Shown here: one piece after another, positions 24,952 to 37,849 of the stretch
Numbering within the stretch: position 1 is the first letter of the stretch
How the letters are laid out: each line of letters starts with the position of its first letter
From: Beaufortia kweichowensis
Taxonomy: Eukaryota; Chordata; Actinopteri; Cypriniformes; Gastromyzontidae
Direction: 5' to 3'
Assembly (NCBI GenBank): GCA_019155185.1
Contig: CM032811.1
Span: forward strand, 6,592,075 to 6,656,074
Length of the DNA: 64,000 nt
The notes under the pieces: generated by a model
What the model saw: only the letters and a program-made list of their open reading frames with translations
Database searches by the model: none
Told to the model about the DNA's origin: nothing
Made by a program: the position numbers and the translations under genes

Positions 24952-27869
24952 ATGTGCGCCGCGGTTTACGTTTTATCCACTGTCACCGGATATGTGCTCA
25001 CCTCCGCGTTACTGCTGAAGTGTCCGTCTCTGCTTCACCGGAGAAAGAAAGAAGCTTTCCGCAGCAGACACATCTCACACCGCGGCGGTGAGTGGACATC
25101 AGCTGCCTTTCCATTTTTTCTATCTACTCTACGGGTGTTAAATGTCACCTTTTAAAGAATTTAGGGTGTGTTCAGTCATTCTTGTGTGTCATATGAAGCT
25201 ATTGTAACTAACAGCGCTGCCTAGGTAGGTAACTAGATTGTGGCACACAGCCAGTATAATGCACACCTGCAAACACCTGCACTGGTTTTGCCCAGTCATG
25301 CATATCAAGCAAATCTTAAAAAGAAGAATTGTATTATTATTATTATTAACCATTCGTATTGCAATTATCTCCCCAGTCTTGCACTTTGCAGGTTGAAATC
25401 GTTCAGAGGTTTCATAATTGACTTGATACTGGTCTTTATTGACTAGACATAAGTGGACTGTGATCCCTGAAACACATTGTTACATACAGTTTTGACAGAA
25501 TGCATGTAAACATCATCTGAAGTTATTCAATTAATACAAAAGCGACATTTGAAATAAAAATACCTTTTCATAATTATTTTTAAACATTGTTTTTTTCATC
25601 TCCAGGTGCTGGTGAAAACTTAGAGAACACAATGGCAGCCTTCAGGCAGTAAGTTTACATTTACATTTAGCTGACGCTTTAATCCAAAAAACGATGAAAA
25701 CAATTCAATTCATATTTTCAGCGAATTAAGTGGTTGATTCATCGTAAATCCACTGAAATCAATTGATCAGCATCGTTCAAGAATTACGGCACATCAGTAT
25801 TTTAAAACTCATTGGTTCTTGCGTATCTAGTGTAGAAACACGCACACGACAACTAGTCAAGTAAGAGTCGTGGATTCTCCTTTTATATGCTTAGTCAACT
25901 AATATGACAATAAATGTCTTGTCCAGTAGAATTAAGGTGGCTCTGAAGTTGTTTTTTTCACTATTATATTAAACAAATGTTGTCTTGGCTCATCTCTTTT
26001 TCTTATTATCTCTTTCTTTGTCTACACCCCACTCAGTGCGGTCAAACTAGGTACTGACATGTTGGAACTGGACTGTCATTTAACCAAAGATGAGCAGGTG
26101 GTGGTATTGCACGATTCCAACCTAAAGAGGTCGACCAGCATAAACGCGTACGTCTCTGATTTGGCTTATGCTGTAAGTGCAGAGATTTTAAACATCACCT
26201 TTAAATAATTGCGGGTGTTAATGTAAAACTACAGTCTGTGTTACAAAAAACAATTTTTGTGCTGGAAATGTTTGTATTTTCAGGATCTTCCACCATACCT
26301 TTGTAAGCTTGGGGTGACTTTTAAGCGAGGTGAGCGTTCAACAAATATGATTTAAAGTGTAATCAAGCAGGTTTCCCGTGTCTCTCTCATTTTAGTAATA
26401 CTTAAATGTGTCTGTGTCCAAATGCATTATTTCCTCATGTATTTCAGAGTGCTTCTGTGAAGGAGGAGATGACAAACGTATTCCTCTGCTAAAAGACGTG
26501 TTTGAAGCTTTCCCAAACACCCCTGTAAACATTGATATCAAGGTCAACAATGACACACTTATCAAGAAGGTGTGTGTGTTTATGACGTGGGCCCTGCTGC
26601 CCCACTCTTGTTTCACTCCCTTGATTTCTGTCTGAGCAGCTGTTTGTCACTGCTAAAATTAATCACGGTCAACAGGATGAGTTTGCCCAAAGCAAATGAT
26701 TTAAATGATAGAGTTTTACCTTCTCCGTCAGGTGTCTGAGCTGGTCGTCAAATATGACAGAGAGCATCTGACAGTTTGGGGAAACGCCAGCAACAAAATT
26801 GTGAAGAAATGTTACAAAGAGGTAAATCATTAAACGCACAGAAAATGAACAGTTTAAAGTGTGAAAAATGTCAATGACTGATGATTTACATTTCTGTTGT
26901 AGAATCCACGAATCCCAGTCTTGTTCAGCCTTCCAAGAGTCCTGATGTTACTGGGTCTTTTCTACACGGGCCTTCTGCCCTTCGCCCCACTCAAAGAGCA
27001 GTTCCTAGAGATCCCCATGCCTTCTATTGTTTCTAAGTAAGGAACAATATCATTATTTTCTGTATACAACCTTTTTAAATGTAGACTTTTTTTGGTAGTA
27101 GGACTAACTACATTCTTTCAAAATCAGCTATTGCAATAGAGTTATTAATGTGAAAAATCTTCAGTGATAATGAGTTTGTGTTTCTTGTAGAATTCGAGAC
27201 CCTGAGCGTCAGACCAGAAGTCAGCGTTTAATAACATGGCTGGCGGACACGTAAGTTTATGTACACATTGTCCCCAGTGCACCATTTACCCAAATATTTT
27301 CTTAGACGATTTGTGTGTCTTATAGGAAAGTAGATAATTTTGCTTGCTTGGCCTAATCTGGCCCTTGACTAAGTAATAATAGTGATTACATAAGCCCTGT
27401 CCATCTCATTCAAATGTGTTGACATTTGTAAAGGATTTAAACATGACATGAACAAATGTAAAAAATAATGTTGAATGAAACTGTGGATGTATTTTCAGGC
27501 TTCTCATGAGAAAATCTCTATTCGATCATCTGACAGGCAGAGGAATACAGGTACTAATCCCTAAACTAGATTTGGGTCAAACACAGCATGTGCTTTATGG
27601 GTAACCACAGCATCAGAGTACTATGATGTGCATGAGCAGATGGCAGGAGCTTTGAATGGAATTTCACTCTTGACCGGAACGTTGTCATGTGACATTGTCA
27701 TGGATCCTGTGTTGTTGTTTTTTTCCCTTTCAAACCACAGGTGTATGTTTGGGTGTTGAACGATGAGGAGGACTTTAAACGTGCCTTTGACCTTGGAGCT
27801 ACAGGGATTATGACAGACTATCCTACCAAGCTGAAGGAGTTCATGGAGAAAAACAACTACACTAAATAA
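24952..27869 (+). CDS. gdpd1: gdpd1: glycerophosphodiester phosphodiesterase domain protein 1 (lysophospholipase D)
   Basis: Family role: Mg/Ca-dependent hydrolysis of lysophospholipids and N-acyl-ethanolamine lysophospholipids, giving (lyso)phosphatidic acid or NAEs at ER/perinuclear membranes. Exons: 24952-25087, 25606-25648, 26037-26172, 26284-26329, 26448-26569, 26732-26821, 26903-27036, 27191-27250, 27499-27550, 27741-27869. Phases agree, giving 315 residues (human about 314). An N-terminal membrane anchor spans about residues 5-25. The catalytic set is visible: His43-Arg-Gly in HISHRGGAGENLENT, Glu70 and Asp72 in MLELDCH, and His85 in VVVLHDSN. A second hydrophobic patch near 185-205 (LMLLGLFYTGLLPF) is a family trait. 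The C-terminal part GATGIMTDYP closes the TIM barrel. GDPD1 is preferred over GDPD3 because ypel2 follows, as in human 17q22, and because of closer residue matches. Confidence 0.95.
25654..25690 (+). repeat. short teleost retroposon tail in gdpd1 intron 2
   Basis: This carries the motif ACATTTAGCTGACGCTTT followed by AATCCAAAAA. It resembles the widespread teleost SINE/LINE tail around 'tttagcagacgctttt(a)tccaaag'. It begins only a few bases inside the intron. The element is severely truncated. A reverse-orientation relative is at 46487-46538. Confidence 0.5.
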
Positions 27870-29400
27870 GACTTGTCAGCTTAGGTAAACAATCAATATG
27901 TTTTTCCACTGATCTTTGACCTCATTGGTTCTGAAAAATCCTCTTAATTAGCCAACATGTTACTCTGTTAATGACAGTGAGTGTCAAAGTAGTGGCAGCT
28001 ATTAGTTCTGCATTCATCAGCAATAAGAGCGATTAAGGAAATGAAAACTGTCATCATTTACTCATCTGTTACCAACACCTTTAACTTCCTTTTTCTGTGG
28101 AACACAAAATAACACATTTTTAGCCATATTTTTCCATAAAGTTAGACTGAATGGGGACTGGAGTTATCAAGCTTATGATGTCCAGAGTCACAATACTGTA
28201 CATTATTGAAAGTTTCTTTTGCATTACACAGTAAGTTTGGGCTGACATGAAAGTATGTAAATATTAACATAAATTTCAATTTTGGAAAAGCACATTTAGA
28301 CATTATGAAATCAGTCTATCGCTTTAAAATGTCTGTAGATAAAGTTTGTCCTTAGAAAGATGAATGTTTAATTAAGTATCTGTGGTTATGATGAATTATA
28401 AATCATAGGGTCATGTTATGAGTGTCATGACATTTCTGTGAAGTGTCAAGATTCTGTTGAATGATTGTCTGAACTTTCAAGAAAAAAGTTATATTCCTAA
28501 ATGACAAGACCGAAGCTGAACTGAATTTTTTCCAAAACAGAGTTGTATTATGGGATCTATAAGAGACCAATATTTAGAGACCATTAGAACAGATTCTTTT
28601 TGTTTATTGCAGTACTCTGGTTTTATTCGACACCTGTATGTTTTGTTGTTGTAAATTATCTCACTGTCAAAAGATATATGTTAACTTGTGTTGTGGCTTC
28701 ATACTTAAGGCAATTGTGGGACTTCTTTTAAGTTTGTAGGTTTGTAGTCTGATACACTGCCAGTTGTAAGTTTGGACACAAAACTCAGCTTCCAAGACAG
28801 CCTCTTCAAAGTAGCTATACTAGATTACAGCTCTACACACTGGCTATTTCTAAAAGATCAGTAAAATTCACATGCAAGCAGAATTTATTTTTATCTATAA
28901 ATATAAGCATAAGTGTGTCCAAATTTTGTTACTGGTAATATTTCAGAACTGGAATGTAACTGGGTCATAAACAAATACGAGTTTGTTTAGCAACTGAATG
29001 ATAAATGAAATGATCAGATGTTTTAGAGTCATATTATTGTTTGACGTCTATCAAAAAAAGTGTAATCTGAATGCTGGACACATTTAAAATGAACAAAAAT
29101 GTAACTTGCTCTTCAATTAAATTATAAAGTGTTAGTGGAGTTTTTTAAGCACACATATCTAGCAGCTTCTTAGCCTTATTGTGCTGTTTCATTTGTGTAT
29201 TAACTCAATGTACTGTTTAAAGTTGTTGTACTGTAATTCTGTAAAGTTTTGCTTCTGAAGTTCAGCAGTACAGTTCCTTTTGGATGTGTGATTATATTGT
29301 CATGAAATATATTTTTGGGTGAATATGTCTTCACGATTGGTGTTCTTGTATTTTTGTGTTCTCAAATTAAATGCCCTCTTAATAGGACCCCAGCGTTTTT
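27870..29400 (+). other. probable gdpd1 3' UTR and flank
   Basis: AT-rich non-coding sequence after the gdpd1 stop. It contains part of a dispersed repeat (about 28045-28230). ATTAAA poly(A) candidates occur near 29117 and at 29366-29371. No exon or ORF of note was seen. Confidence 0.5.
28045..28230. repeat. dispersed repeat family 3 (GGGGACTGGAG motif), copy 1
   Basis: Shares the block 'atggggactggagttatcaagc' (quoted in part) with copies near 36190-36330 and 37495-37565. Its first half (catcatttactca, tctgtggaacacaaa) resembles the other fish dispersed repeats in this window. Probably a decayed non-autonomous DNA transposon. No terminal repeats were delimited. Confidence 0.45.
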
Positions 29401-29429
29401 ATACAGGTGTAACAAAGATATAATGTATG

Positions 29430-29443
29430 ACCAGAAGAGGGCG
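29430..29443 (+). promoter_or_regulatory. CTCF-like motif between gdpd1 and ypel2
   Basis: CCAGAAGAGGGCGC matches the CTCF core CCASYAGRKGGCRS at 13 of 14 positions. It lies between the gdpd1 3' end and the ypel2 promoter. Occupancy is unknown. Confidence 0.35.
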
Positions 29444-29879
29444 CGCTATGATAAAATATCGTCCTAAAATGTGTATTTTGTGAAATATATGCATTTAAAC
29501 ATACAATTTACACACGTGATTAGAAACAGTAATGTAACATATGATCATATCTACGTAATACCTATACGCTTAACTCTTAATGAATGAAGCTTTTAATGAA
29601 TTTAACGTTTGGCTGTCAGAACTTTTGTCCAAAACGCATCAATAAATAGGGACTAAACTAAGTAATGTATGTATACAGTTACAATTGTAAGTTTCTCAAA
29701 AGCAATATTTCAAGATATTAAGTCATATATAGTGGTAATTACATTAAATCATGTAATTATATAAAAACAAGTGCCTCACACTTACCCCTTCAGACGAGTA
29801 TCGGTCGAAAAAAGAGGTTTTTACCGTTAACTTAAAAACTCTTCAACTAGTTGGAGCTGCAGGTAGACAACAGCCCAAA

Positions 29880-30180
29880 ATATGATTGGTTAATTTTTCA
29901 CGCTCTGACCAATCAGCGTATTGTTGCCATGCCTATCCGTGTCGGTGATTGGTGGACACAGCTGTCAGTTTTCCAGTAGGTAACGCGCAGTGAAATCGTG
30001 CCCAGACAAAACTTGCTTCACGCGCTGGTTTGATCCACGTCCACGGTGGACTCGAAAGAAGACGAGTGGAAATTTTCCGTGATGGGAATGCAAATGCAAA
30101 GTTTACCCTAAATACTGAGTCACTTCAACGGAGGAGAAGGACGTGCCATCGTTTCATAACCCCGTTTTCTTCTTTTCAAA
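29880..30180 (+). promoter_or_regulatory. ypel2 promoter and probable non-coding first exon
   Basis: Three NF-Y (CCAAT-box) motifs lie within about 65 bases: GATTGGTT near 29884, GACCAATCAG near 29907 and TGATTGGTGG near 29947. The next 200 bases are GC-richer and end in CAAAG|GTAAATG at 30180/30181, a good 5' splice site. I infer a non-coding first exon from roughly 29.99 to 30.18 kb, spliced to the coding exon at 33.7-33.96 kb. Exact start site not resolvable. Confidence 0.55.
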
Positions 30181-33100
30181 GGTAAATGCGAGTGACGTTT
30201 TAAGAAGTAATATTAAACTTCGGCTAATGTAAATAATGTGCAATAGTGCGCTTGCATTGGTATTAAGCTGATTCGGTGCATCATGCTTAAGGCTTTGTAT
30301 AAATTGCAGATGCTCTATGATGTCTGTTTTGGACAGAGTGATGTGATGCAGGTCCGCAGTGGAGCTTGTTTATCTCACACCTCCACTATCACATCCACGC
30401 GCGTCCCCGCGCCACCAGCATCAGCAGCTTCACTGCAGCACTTTAACAGTGACATATGTGTCATCTTAGACAATGATCTTTTTAATCTTTCTATGCGTGT
30501 CATATTAGTCATAAATGAAGACATTTGGGTTTTGACGCCAGTATATGATCCACTGCAGTTCAGCCTGCGTCATATTTGACACCCTTAGGAAAATTAACCA
30601 TGTTTACGACAGTAACCATGATTTAACTATGGCTTATTTTACCACTGTCTCATTACAAGAAAATATGTTCTAGCCATGATATTTGTAGTAATACGATGGT
30701 AATCTATCCATCAAAATCAGTACTTTATTAAAACAGCATTGCAGTATTTTACCATTTAAATGGCGAGTTCACCCAAAAGTGGCAATTTAAAACCTTTATA
30801 TGACTCTTTCTTTCTGTGAAACACAAAAGAAGATATTTTGAGAAATGTCTTAGTGGTTTTGTGTCCATACAATTGAAGTTAATGGAGGTCAGTGTTGTTT
30901 GGTTACCAACATTCTTTAAAATATCTTTTGTTTTGCGCAGAAGAAAGAAATTTATATGATTTTTCAACACTTTAATGCTATAATAAAAGTGTTTTCATTA
31001 CACTGTTAGTCTAGGAATTTGTAAAGCTGGGTTTTAAAACTTAGTAAACTCCCAAACTAGTATGCTGTGGTTTTGGGCTTGAGTTACTAAAACTCAGTTA
31101 TCAGCCTGTTTAAGTGTAATGCTGGTATGATCACATTTCAACAAGTCTCATATTTTACTGTAAAGTGTAGTGATCAAGTACGGTGTGCTAGTCTCAGTAG
31201 TGTGTTTGTGATGTCATAAGGAATGAATGGCAATAGGGCAGTGTGGATGAAATCATGCCCCACATACTGTACTCTTTGCTGCCAGTGCATCAGGTATCAA
31301 GAACAGCAAAGCACTTTAACCTTGAGTTATTCCACAAAACAATAATAATGATTGATTGATTACTGTTTTCAATTCTGCAATCTGTCTTCCTGTCTCCTAT
31401 ATGCCCAATGGTCCTATTCAGGGGGTTGTGTGCTGACTATTCTGAAGTCATTTTGAAAAACACTGTCCAATCCAGTGCAGAGATTACATTTTTCAGCATT
31501 AGTTAATTCAGGTTCAAAGCTTGTTACTCTTGCATTGATTACGCAAAGTAACGGTCTGCATGTGAATGCATATGAATGCAAATACGATCAAAAGCGGATA
31601 ATTACAAAAAGCAGAAGAGTTTAATTTCCCCAAACCACTCAGAAAATTACAAGCGGCTGTTTAATCATATGCTGTTATTTAGTACAGCATTATGCCATTT
31701 TCACACTTCACATCATTTAACAGCTTTCCAGGGTAGTGAAGGGGGGGGCTCAAAGTAATTACTACCCAGGCCAAAATGCTGGGTAGTTTCAACTCATAGT
31801 TGGGTCAGATATGAACATTTTGAAGGTTAATTTAGAAGGAGGATAATAACAGCATTTTCTGTGTGTATCAAAGACATTGGGAATCTGGGGAAGAGGTATG
31901 AATTACAAAATGAATGTTGGTTTTGATGTTCTTTTGGTAATATTTCTATGTTAAGCATCCCTAACCTCATGTCAGTGTGAAACTGGTGTGAGTTTTAAAT
32001 CATTTAAGTTAAATCTTAAGCTACATCAGACCTGTTACAGATTTATATTAATAAAGGCTTTTATTGCATCTTTTGGTTAGTGTTCATACAACACTAGTTT
32101 AAACTTTGAAACACTAGATACACTAGACTAAAAGTGTAAAAATAATTTGTTTACCCGTCTGTTGGTTATGATAGGCACATCCATTGTTTTTGACATATGT
32201 GCCCTTTTGTGATCTGTGGCACAGTTCATGTTTTGGATCAGTGGTCAGAGTTCATGGATCAGAGCTTGGCTGATGTGTTTTTCCTGCATGATGGCAACCA
32301 TACCGAGACTTTCTCTTTGTTTTTATTGATCCTTTTGTTATGGCAATATGAAACCTGGATTCGATCTGTAGCTAATTTGCAGCTGACTAAGGAGGAATGC
32401 AAACACAAATTTTCCACTAAATACATGCATTGGTAAAACAATATCTTACACTAAAATGTAGATTTAAGATGTCGACATTCCAACAAACAAGCAGACGGTT
32501 TTCTCATGGTTTCATGGATCAGGATTGCTTACGTTGGGTTTTGGATGCAGGCCCACAGAATGGGATCCTAGTGTGGTTTTAAATAGCACAACCAGCTTCA
32601 GCAGATGACCATACAGGATGACCAGCATTTATACTATTCATGCTGGTATAAGTTCCTCTTTTCAGCACAGGTCCATTAAGTGGTTCCTTCAGTTGAAATC
32701 TCATAGGATGGTCCATAAAATAGGCCACTACTAAACCATTAGTAATCCACTCTTACCACAAATTGATTTTCATAGGCGAAACGGTCTTAAATTTCAAGTT
32801 AAATACAGTATGGAGAGTTGGAGACGAAACCAGTATTAAAAATAAAAGCCACTCAGTCTGAAAATTGTGTGTGCGCGACAGAACAAGAAATCCATTATCT
32901 TATTATGTTATCATTGCTGTCTCATAAAAAAGAAAAATCACAAATGAGATCTCTTAAAAATCTAAATTCTTTCTCCTACTCCTAAACACACGAGAGCAAA
33001 TGGAAACTTTCCCTTAAGTCTCCAGCGTCCAGAGAAATACCCAGAAGTCTCACAAATGTTTTTATTAAGAGATCTCAACAATGTCATAAACTGAGCTCAG

Positions 33101-33731
33101 ATTTGCCAAATCTGCAATCAAAAATCAGTATTATAAAGAATTTCAACATGAACTCAAACATTTTTCTGATCTACATACCTGATCTACATTTATTTTACAG
33201 CTCCACAACTGAAAACTTAAATCTCCTGAGCTATTAAAAGAGCAACATCTGAGCAATACAGTTTTCCTCTGGGGTGTCACAAAGTGCATTGTTTGGTCGC
33301 CAGTAAACTGGCAGAAATCTCTGCAAGGTCTTTTCATTTTAAGCAAACTTGCTGAGCCCTAAAATACTCTCACGGTCAGGGTGTGGATACGGGGCAAGAG
33401 CGGGTCACTGGAATGTGAGTTTATTTGTGAATGTGTGACACTGCGAGCGTGTGTTTGGATGTGTGACCGATGGCTGTGTGGGTAATCGTTTCGGCCTATC
33501 AGTGGATTCTTTATACTCCAGCCCCACGCTTTGGCTAGAAAACAATACAAAGAGCTTTTTTCTCCGAGCTCTTAAGATGTGCTCTCCCCTGCCCCAACAA
33601 AACGGTGCGCGCAAACACGCTTTCTCACCAGTTGACATTTCAACTACAAAATTTGCAAGAATATGTAGATATCGTAGTCTTTTCCCCATAGCTCGGATAG
33701 TCATTTCAAGATGTACCTGTATGTGCACGCA
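30181..33731 (+). other. presumed first intron of ypel2
   Basis: About 3.5 kb with no supportable exon. It contains one dispersed repeat copy (30761-30972) and a G-run near 31740. Everything else appears to be unique AT-rich sequence. Confidence 0.5.
30761..30972. repeat. dispersed MITE-like repeat family 1, copy C
   Basis: Carries agttcacccaaaagtggcaa, the same palindromic core as copy B (gaagatattttgagaaatgt ... taaaatatcttttg), and ggttaccaacattc. It lies in the presumed ypel2 first intron. Confidence 0.65.
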
Positions 33732-33845
33732 GGTGTATACCTCCCACCCCGCCCCACCACGGCCCTCACCTGTGTGTTGCGGTGCTTCCCTTGTGAGCCG
33801 ACCTGGGCCGGCAGCCCCTTCTTGCACCGCCCGCCGACCCGGCCC

Positions 33846-35542
33846 ATGGTCACCATGACGCGCTCCAAAACCTTCCAGGCGTATCTGCCCAGCTGCCATC
33901 GTACCTACAGCTGCATCCACTGCAGAGCACACCTCGCCAACCACGATGAGCTCATCTCCAAGGTAACTGATGACCTGACAACAGGTGCAGATACTGCACA
34001 GGAACAAACATGATGATTAACTGTGCAATGCAAACAGACATAAACTTCATCAGTCAGTAAGGTTTGCTTAGCTAAAACCTTATTTATATTTAAAAAGTGA
34101 CAAATGCAACTTTTTCTCTTTTTTCTCCTTTAGTCTTTTCAAGGAAGTCAGGGCAGAGCGTATCTGTTTAACTCTGTGTAAGTTGTTTCACTTATTTTTT
34201 TAAGAATTACAATGTCATTTTCACTTCATTGCTTTTGCAGGCACATTAAGTAGGATTGTTGAAAGGTATAGATGCGTATACATTGACCTTGCCTTTCTAA
34301 AACGACAAGCATTTGCATTGCTGACGTCACTTACAGTAAAAATAAATGCGATTACCAAGAGACTGTGTCTCTGTCTGCTCAGGGTAAATGTTGGATGTGG
34401 TCCGGCTGAGGAGAGGGTTCTGCTCACTGGACTTCATGCAGTAGCAGACATCTACTGTGAAAACTGCAAAACCACGCTGGGCTGGAAATATGTAAGAAAA
34501 CATTTGCAAACACAAAGACAGAACAGTACATTTGTTATAGAGGACGTTACATTCAACAGGCTTTCATTTGCTCTTTTAAAAACACAGTCCACTTATGAAA
34601 GCTAAATTGCAAAAATGTATTTTCAAGAATCTGATTTGCAAGATGCAATCACAGATTGTTAACATACACTGATGTGCGAGCATCACAGCATGCTCACAGA
34701 CGCTTGTCTAAGCAGGACACATTCGTCGCCTGGCGTCCATTTTTAATCAGCAGCTGTGCCGCGTGCCGATTGTTTTTTCCACATATCAGCACTGCTGGAT
34801 TTCCGGTCGCCCTTGACAGTAGGATAATATAGAGTCTCAACCGATTAAAACATAAGCACATCGATATATCTACACACAAACATATACATTTCCATCACGA
34901 CCGGTGTGGCCGAGTTATTTATAAGCACGTCAGATATTTATGTCTGCACTGGCAATGGGAATGCTGACGTTTCATCTGACCCAGTGACCTTCTGCGGATA
35001 TCTGATGAGCTCCCTCCAGCCTGCACTTTCAGCTATAAAAAGAGAAGACGAGCAGGATATTAAATGTTGTAGGGAAGCTCAGTCATTACGGAGAACGAGA
35101 TGTTTCTTATCGGGATGTTTTATTGGAAAAAAGGTTGCATGCAAAAGTATAGTGCTGAGGAGTTTATAAAAAGGACTTTTGTTTTCAATTTCTGCAGATT
35201 AGAGCTAGGTAGCAGTGAAGTTTCCAGCTTCACCTAAGTATATATTTCACAAAAAATATATTATGATCTGGCTTTAATAGTGTGATGTAGTCAGCAATTT
35301 CATGTTCTATTGCTTGTCGCAGGAAACGTTCTGTTGCTAGTAGCAGGTTACTGCACACCGGGGCCCAATAGTGATCCACTAATAATATGCATTTGCACAA
35401 ATGTCTTGCAATCAGTATCTCTCTACTCATTTTCTCTTTGCCCTCCTGGTAGGAACACGCCTTTGAGAGCAGTCAGAAGTACAAGGAGGGGAAGTTCATC
35501 ATCGAACTGGCCCACATGATCAAGGACAACGGCTGGGAATGA
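33846..35542 (+). CDS. ypel2: ypel2: Yippee-like zinc-binding protein 2
   Basis: Coding exons: 33846-33962, 34134-34177, 34383-34491, 35453-35542. Phases agree, giving 119 residues, the normal YPEL length. The zinc-binding pattern C-X2-C-X52-C-X2-C is intact, with Cys23/Cys26 (SCIHC) and Cys79/Cys82 (YCENC). The N-terminus MVTMTRSKTFQAYLPSCHR matches human YPEL2 (MVKMTRSK...) better than YPEL1 (TKSK, LPNC) or YPEL3, and GDPD1-YPEL2 adjacency supports this. The ending AHMIKDNGWE is typical. Yippee proteins are nuclear/centrosomal, extremely conserved, and tied to cell-cycle or stress responses; their biochemical activity is not settled. The likely 3' splice site of this coding exon is at 33731 (GCACGCAG|GTG), with an upstream non-coding exon near 30.1 kb. 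Confidence 0.96.
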
Positions 35543-36189
35543 ACAGACGCCGGGAAGAGTCGAAGTGGATGACGGGTGGATGGTGAATGTGTGGGTGAAT
35601 GACTGACTATGGTTTGCCATTACCCTCTTAAACCTTAAACCCCTCCATCTCCTGCTGACACACACGCACCTCGTCGCCCCCAGGTGCCCACCCGGAACGT
35701 ATCGGCAGACAGGGTCCGCCCCGGGTGGGCTTTGTGTGTCTGGAGGAGAGCGCGTGCGCGTGTGTGTGTCCGCCTCGACGCGTGGGAGCACACTGAGATA
35801 CATGAATGCATACACAAGGTGTACAGACATACATGCATACACATACTCAAAAGCATGTCACGCTCATCTCTGCTCTACCGTTTGTACTATAAGCAGCTCC
35901 ATTCATACGTGTGTGTGACATAAGGCAGGGCTGTGAGGACACGCTGCGCTTGGCAGGATCACGATCACGAGTTGACAGGGCTGATGGGGCTTTCTCCACA
36001 TTGTGTTAGTGAGAAACTACCAGACTGACCTTTTGCAAATTCATCTGAGGATAACACCATCTGCGCCAGCGCGGGGGCCTGGCATATGCAGAAGGGAAGT
36101 GAATGGGACTCTGATGGACCGACTTAAACCAATGACAGCCTGCGTGAGGTCTGAAAAGGGTTCAAATGATGTTTACCTGTCATGCTTTT

Positions 36190-36340
36190 AAAGAAATAAT
36201 TTACACAAAAATGAAACTTCTGTCATTTAACCTGATTCTATTTAAAATCAAATTTTAAGAAATTTCTGAACAGTCTTTTTAATATAATGGAAGTAAATGG
36301 GGACTGGGGCTATCAAGCTCCAAAATTACATCATGCTAAA
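36190..36340. repeat. dispersed repeat family 3, copy 2
   Basis: Contains aaatggggactggggctatc, closely matching the block in copy 1 at 28.1 kb. It lies inside the presumed ypel2 3' UTR. Confidence 0.4.
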
Positions 36341-37410
36341 AAATTACATTTAGAATAATGCATGTTCTATAGCCATAAGATACAGATTTATGTTGAAAAA
36401 TACTTTTCAACATAAATCTAATAATTAATAATAAAGCTGTAATCTGTAACCTTTTTTGGTTAAAATAAAAATCAGTGTCTTCTTGCCATATCCAGATTCA
36501 CAATGGTAAGCTTATAATAATAGTACGTAAATTGAGCTGTCAGGTCAAATTTCGAAGGAAATGTGAGTTTGACCTCATTTGACTTGACATTTTATTAACA
36601 TTTTTGAGTGAGTCAGTTAAAAACCAAATGGATTCATAAATAGTATTAATAAACATTAATTCATCTGTAAGTAATGACAGAATCTTCATTTTTGGCAAAC
36701 TATTTCTTTAAAATAAAACAAAAATCTAATTGATTTTGGTCAAATGCAGCCCCTGCACATTAACATGAATGTAAACTACTGTGTATAGCAGTTTATGAAG
36801 TGTACCTGGACATCTTTGTGTCTGTGTTCCATGTTATTTCTACTGAGTGTTCTTGCTGTTAGTGGACTCTATTGAGACTAATGAAGTGAGGTAAGACTGT
36901 ACACTGCCTCTCATTTAGATAATTAAAAACCCCACTCTTGACAGCTCCTCTGTGCCCAGATGAAATACAATACACCTTAATGTCAACAAAATTAACCAAA
37001 GACCCAAATGCAAATTAGTTGACCAAACAAAAAATTGCTTTTTTTCTTTGCTTGGGGTTAGAAAATGGTTGCTTGTGGGATTGTATAGTTGAAAGGCAAG
37101 CTTATTTACATTTTTCTCTCTCTAAAATGTATTATTTAATGTTGAAATGACGTGGTAATGTATATATTTGTGCGCGTATGCACCTATTTATTCACTATTA
37201 CAGCTGATTTTAATCTGTGTCAGGGACTAAATTGTTGCGTTTGTTTTAAATTATGATTGTCATGCTAGCATTATCACACTTTATGTCTGGACACCAAATT
37301 TACTACTTTTGTACTCTAGTAAGATGTTTCAACTGTAGTGTATTTTATAAATGGATGAGGAGAGGATAATGATATTATGGGAACTCCCATCGACATTGAT
37401 ATAAAATATC

Positions 37411-37416
37411 AATAAA
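37411..37416 (+). terminator. poly(A) signal of ypel2
   Basis: AATAAA about 1.87 kb after the ypel2 stop, in an A/T-rich context followed by a T/G-rich stretch (TTGATTGATTTGCC, TTTTTGTAGG). It is the best-placed signal downstream of the gene. Confidence 0.55.
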
Positions 37417-37494
37417 GTTGAAATATTGATTGATTTGCCTGATGTTTTAATTTTTGTAGGTAATACTTAAAACTGCATGAGTGTTAACAGTTCA

Positions 37495-37570
37495 AGGAAA
37501 AATTCAGAATAGCTTCTTTTATTACAATGTAAGTGGATGGAGACTGGAGCTGTCCAGCTTCCAAGTGACC
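37495..37570. repeat. dispersed repeat family 3, copy 3 (fragment)
   Basis: Contains gtggatggagactggagctg, related to copies 1 and 2. A decayed fragment. Confidence 0.35.
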
Positions 37571-37849
37571 AAAAAAGTACAGTAATGTCTTTTAAACCCA
37601 TAATATGATTCTGTGTATTATTTTCCTACAAAGCTGGTCCCTTTCTGAGTTCTGAGCCTCTTTTCATGACACAATTTTGGGTGCTCTGTACCTTTAAGAA
37701 AAAAAGTCCTAATTTAAGATTCAACTTTATTAATTAACAAACACACTTAAGTTGGACAACTGACACTGAAAATGAGGTGAAAGTCCAGATGTGGGCTCGC
37801 TACAACAAAAAGAGCATTATTTCAATATGGAGGAGCTTAAAAAAACAAG

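Larger units (their letters stand above)
35543..37435 (+). other. ypel2 3' UTR
   Basis: About 1.9 kb of non-coding sequence between the stop codon and a clear AATAAA. It contains a second copy of dispersed repeat family 3 (about 36190-36330). Long 3' UTRs are usual for YPEL genes. The end is inferred from the poly(A) signal only. Confidence 0.55.

Noticed and set aside
24952..27869. gdpd3 as the identity of the phosphodiesterase gene
   Set aside because: The downstream neighbour is a YPEL2-type gene (as for human GDPD1) and residue matches are closer to GDPD1. GDPD3 would be expected next to YPEL3.
33405..34007. 200-codon open frame on the minus strand across ypel2 exon 2
   Set aside because: Antisense shadow of the GC-rich ypel2 coding exon and its leader; no family resemblance and no splice logic.
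35423..35856. Overlapping open frames after the ypel2 stop, both strands
   Set aside because: GC-rich start of the ypel2 3' UTR. Frames are low-complexity (THTHTR, CVCVS) and not conserved-looking.
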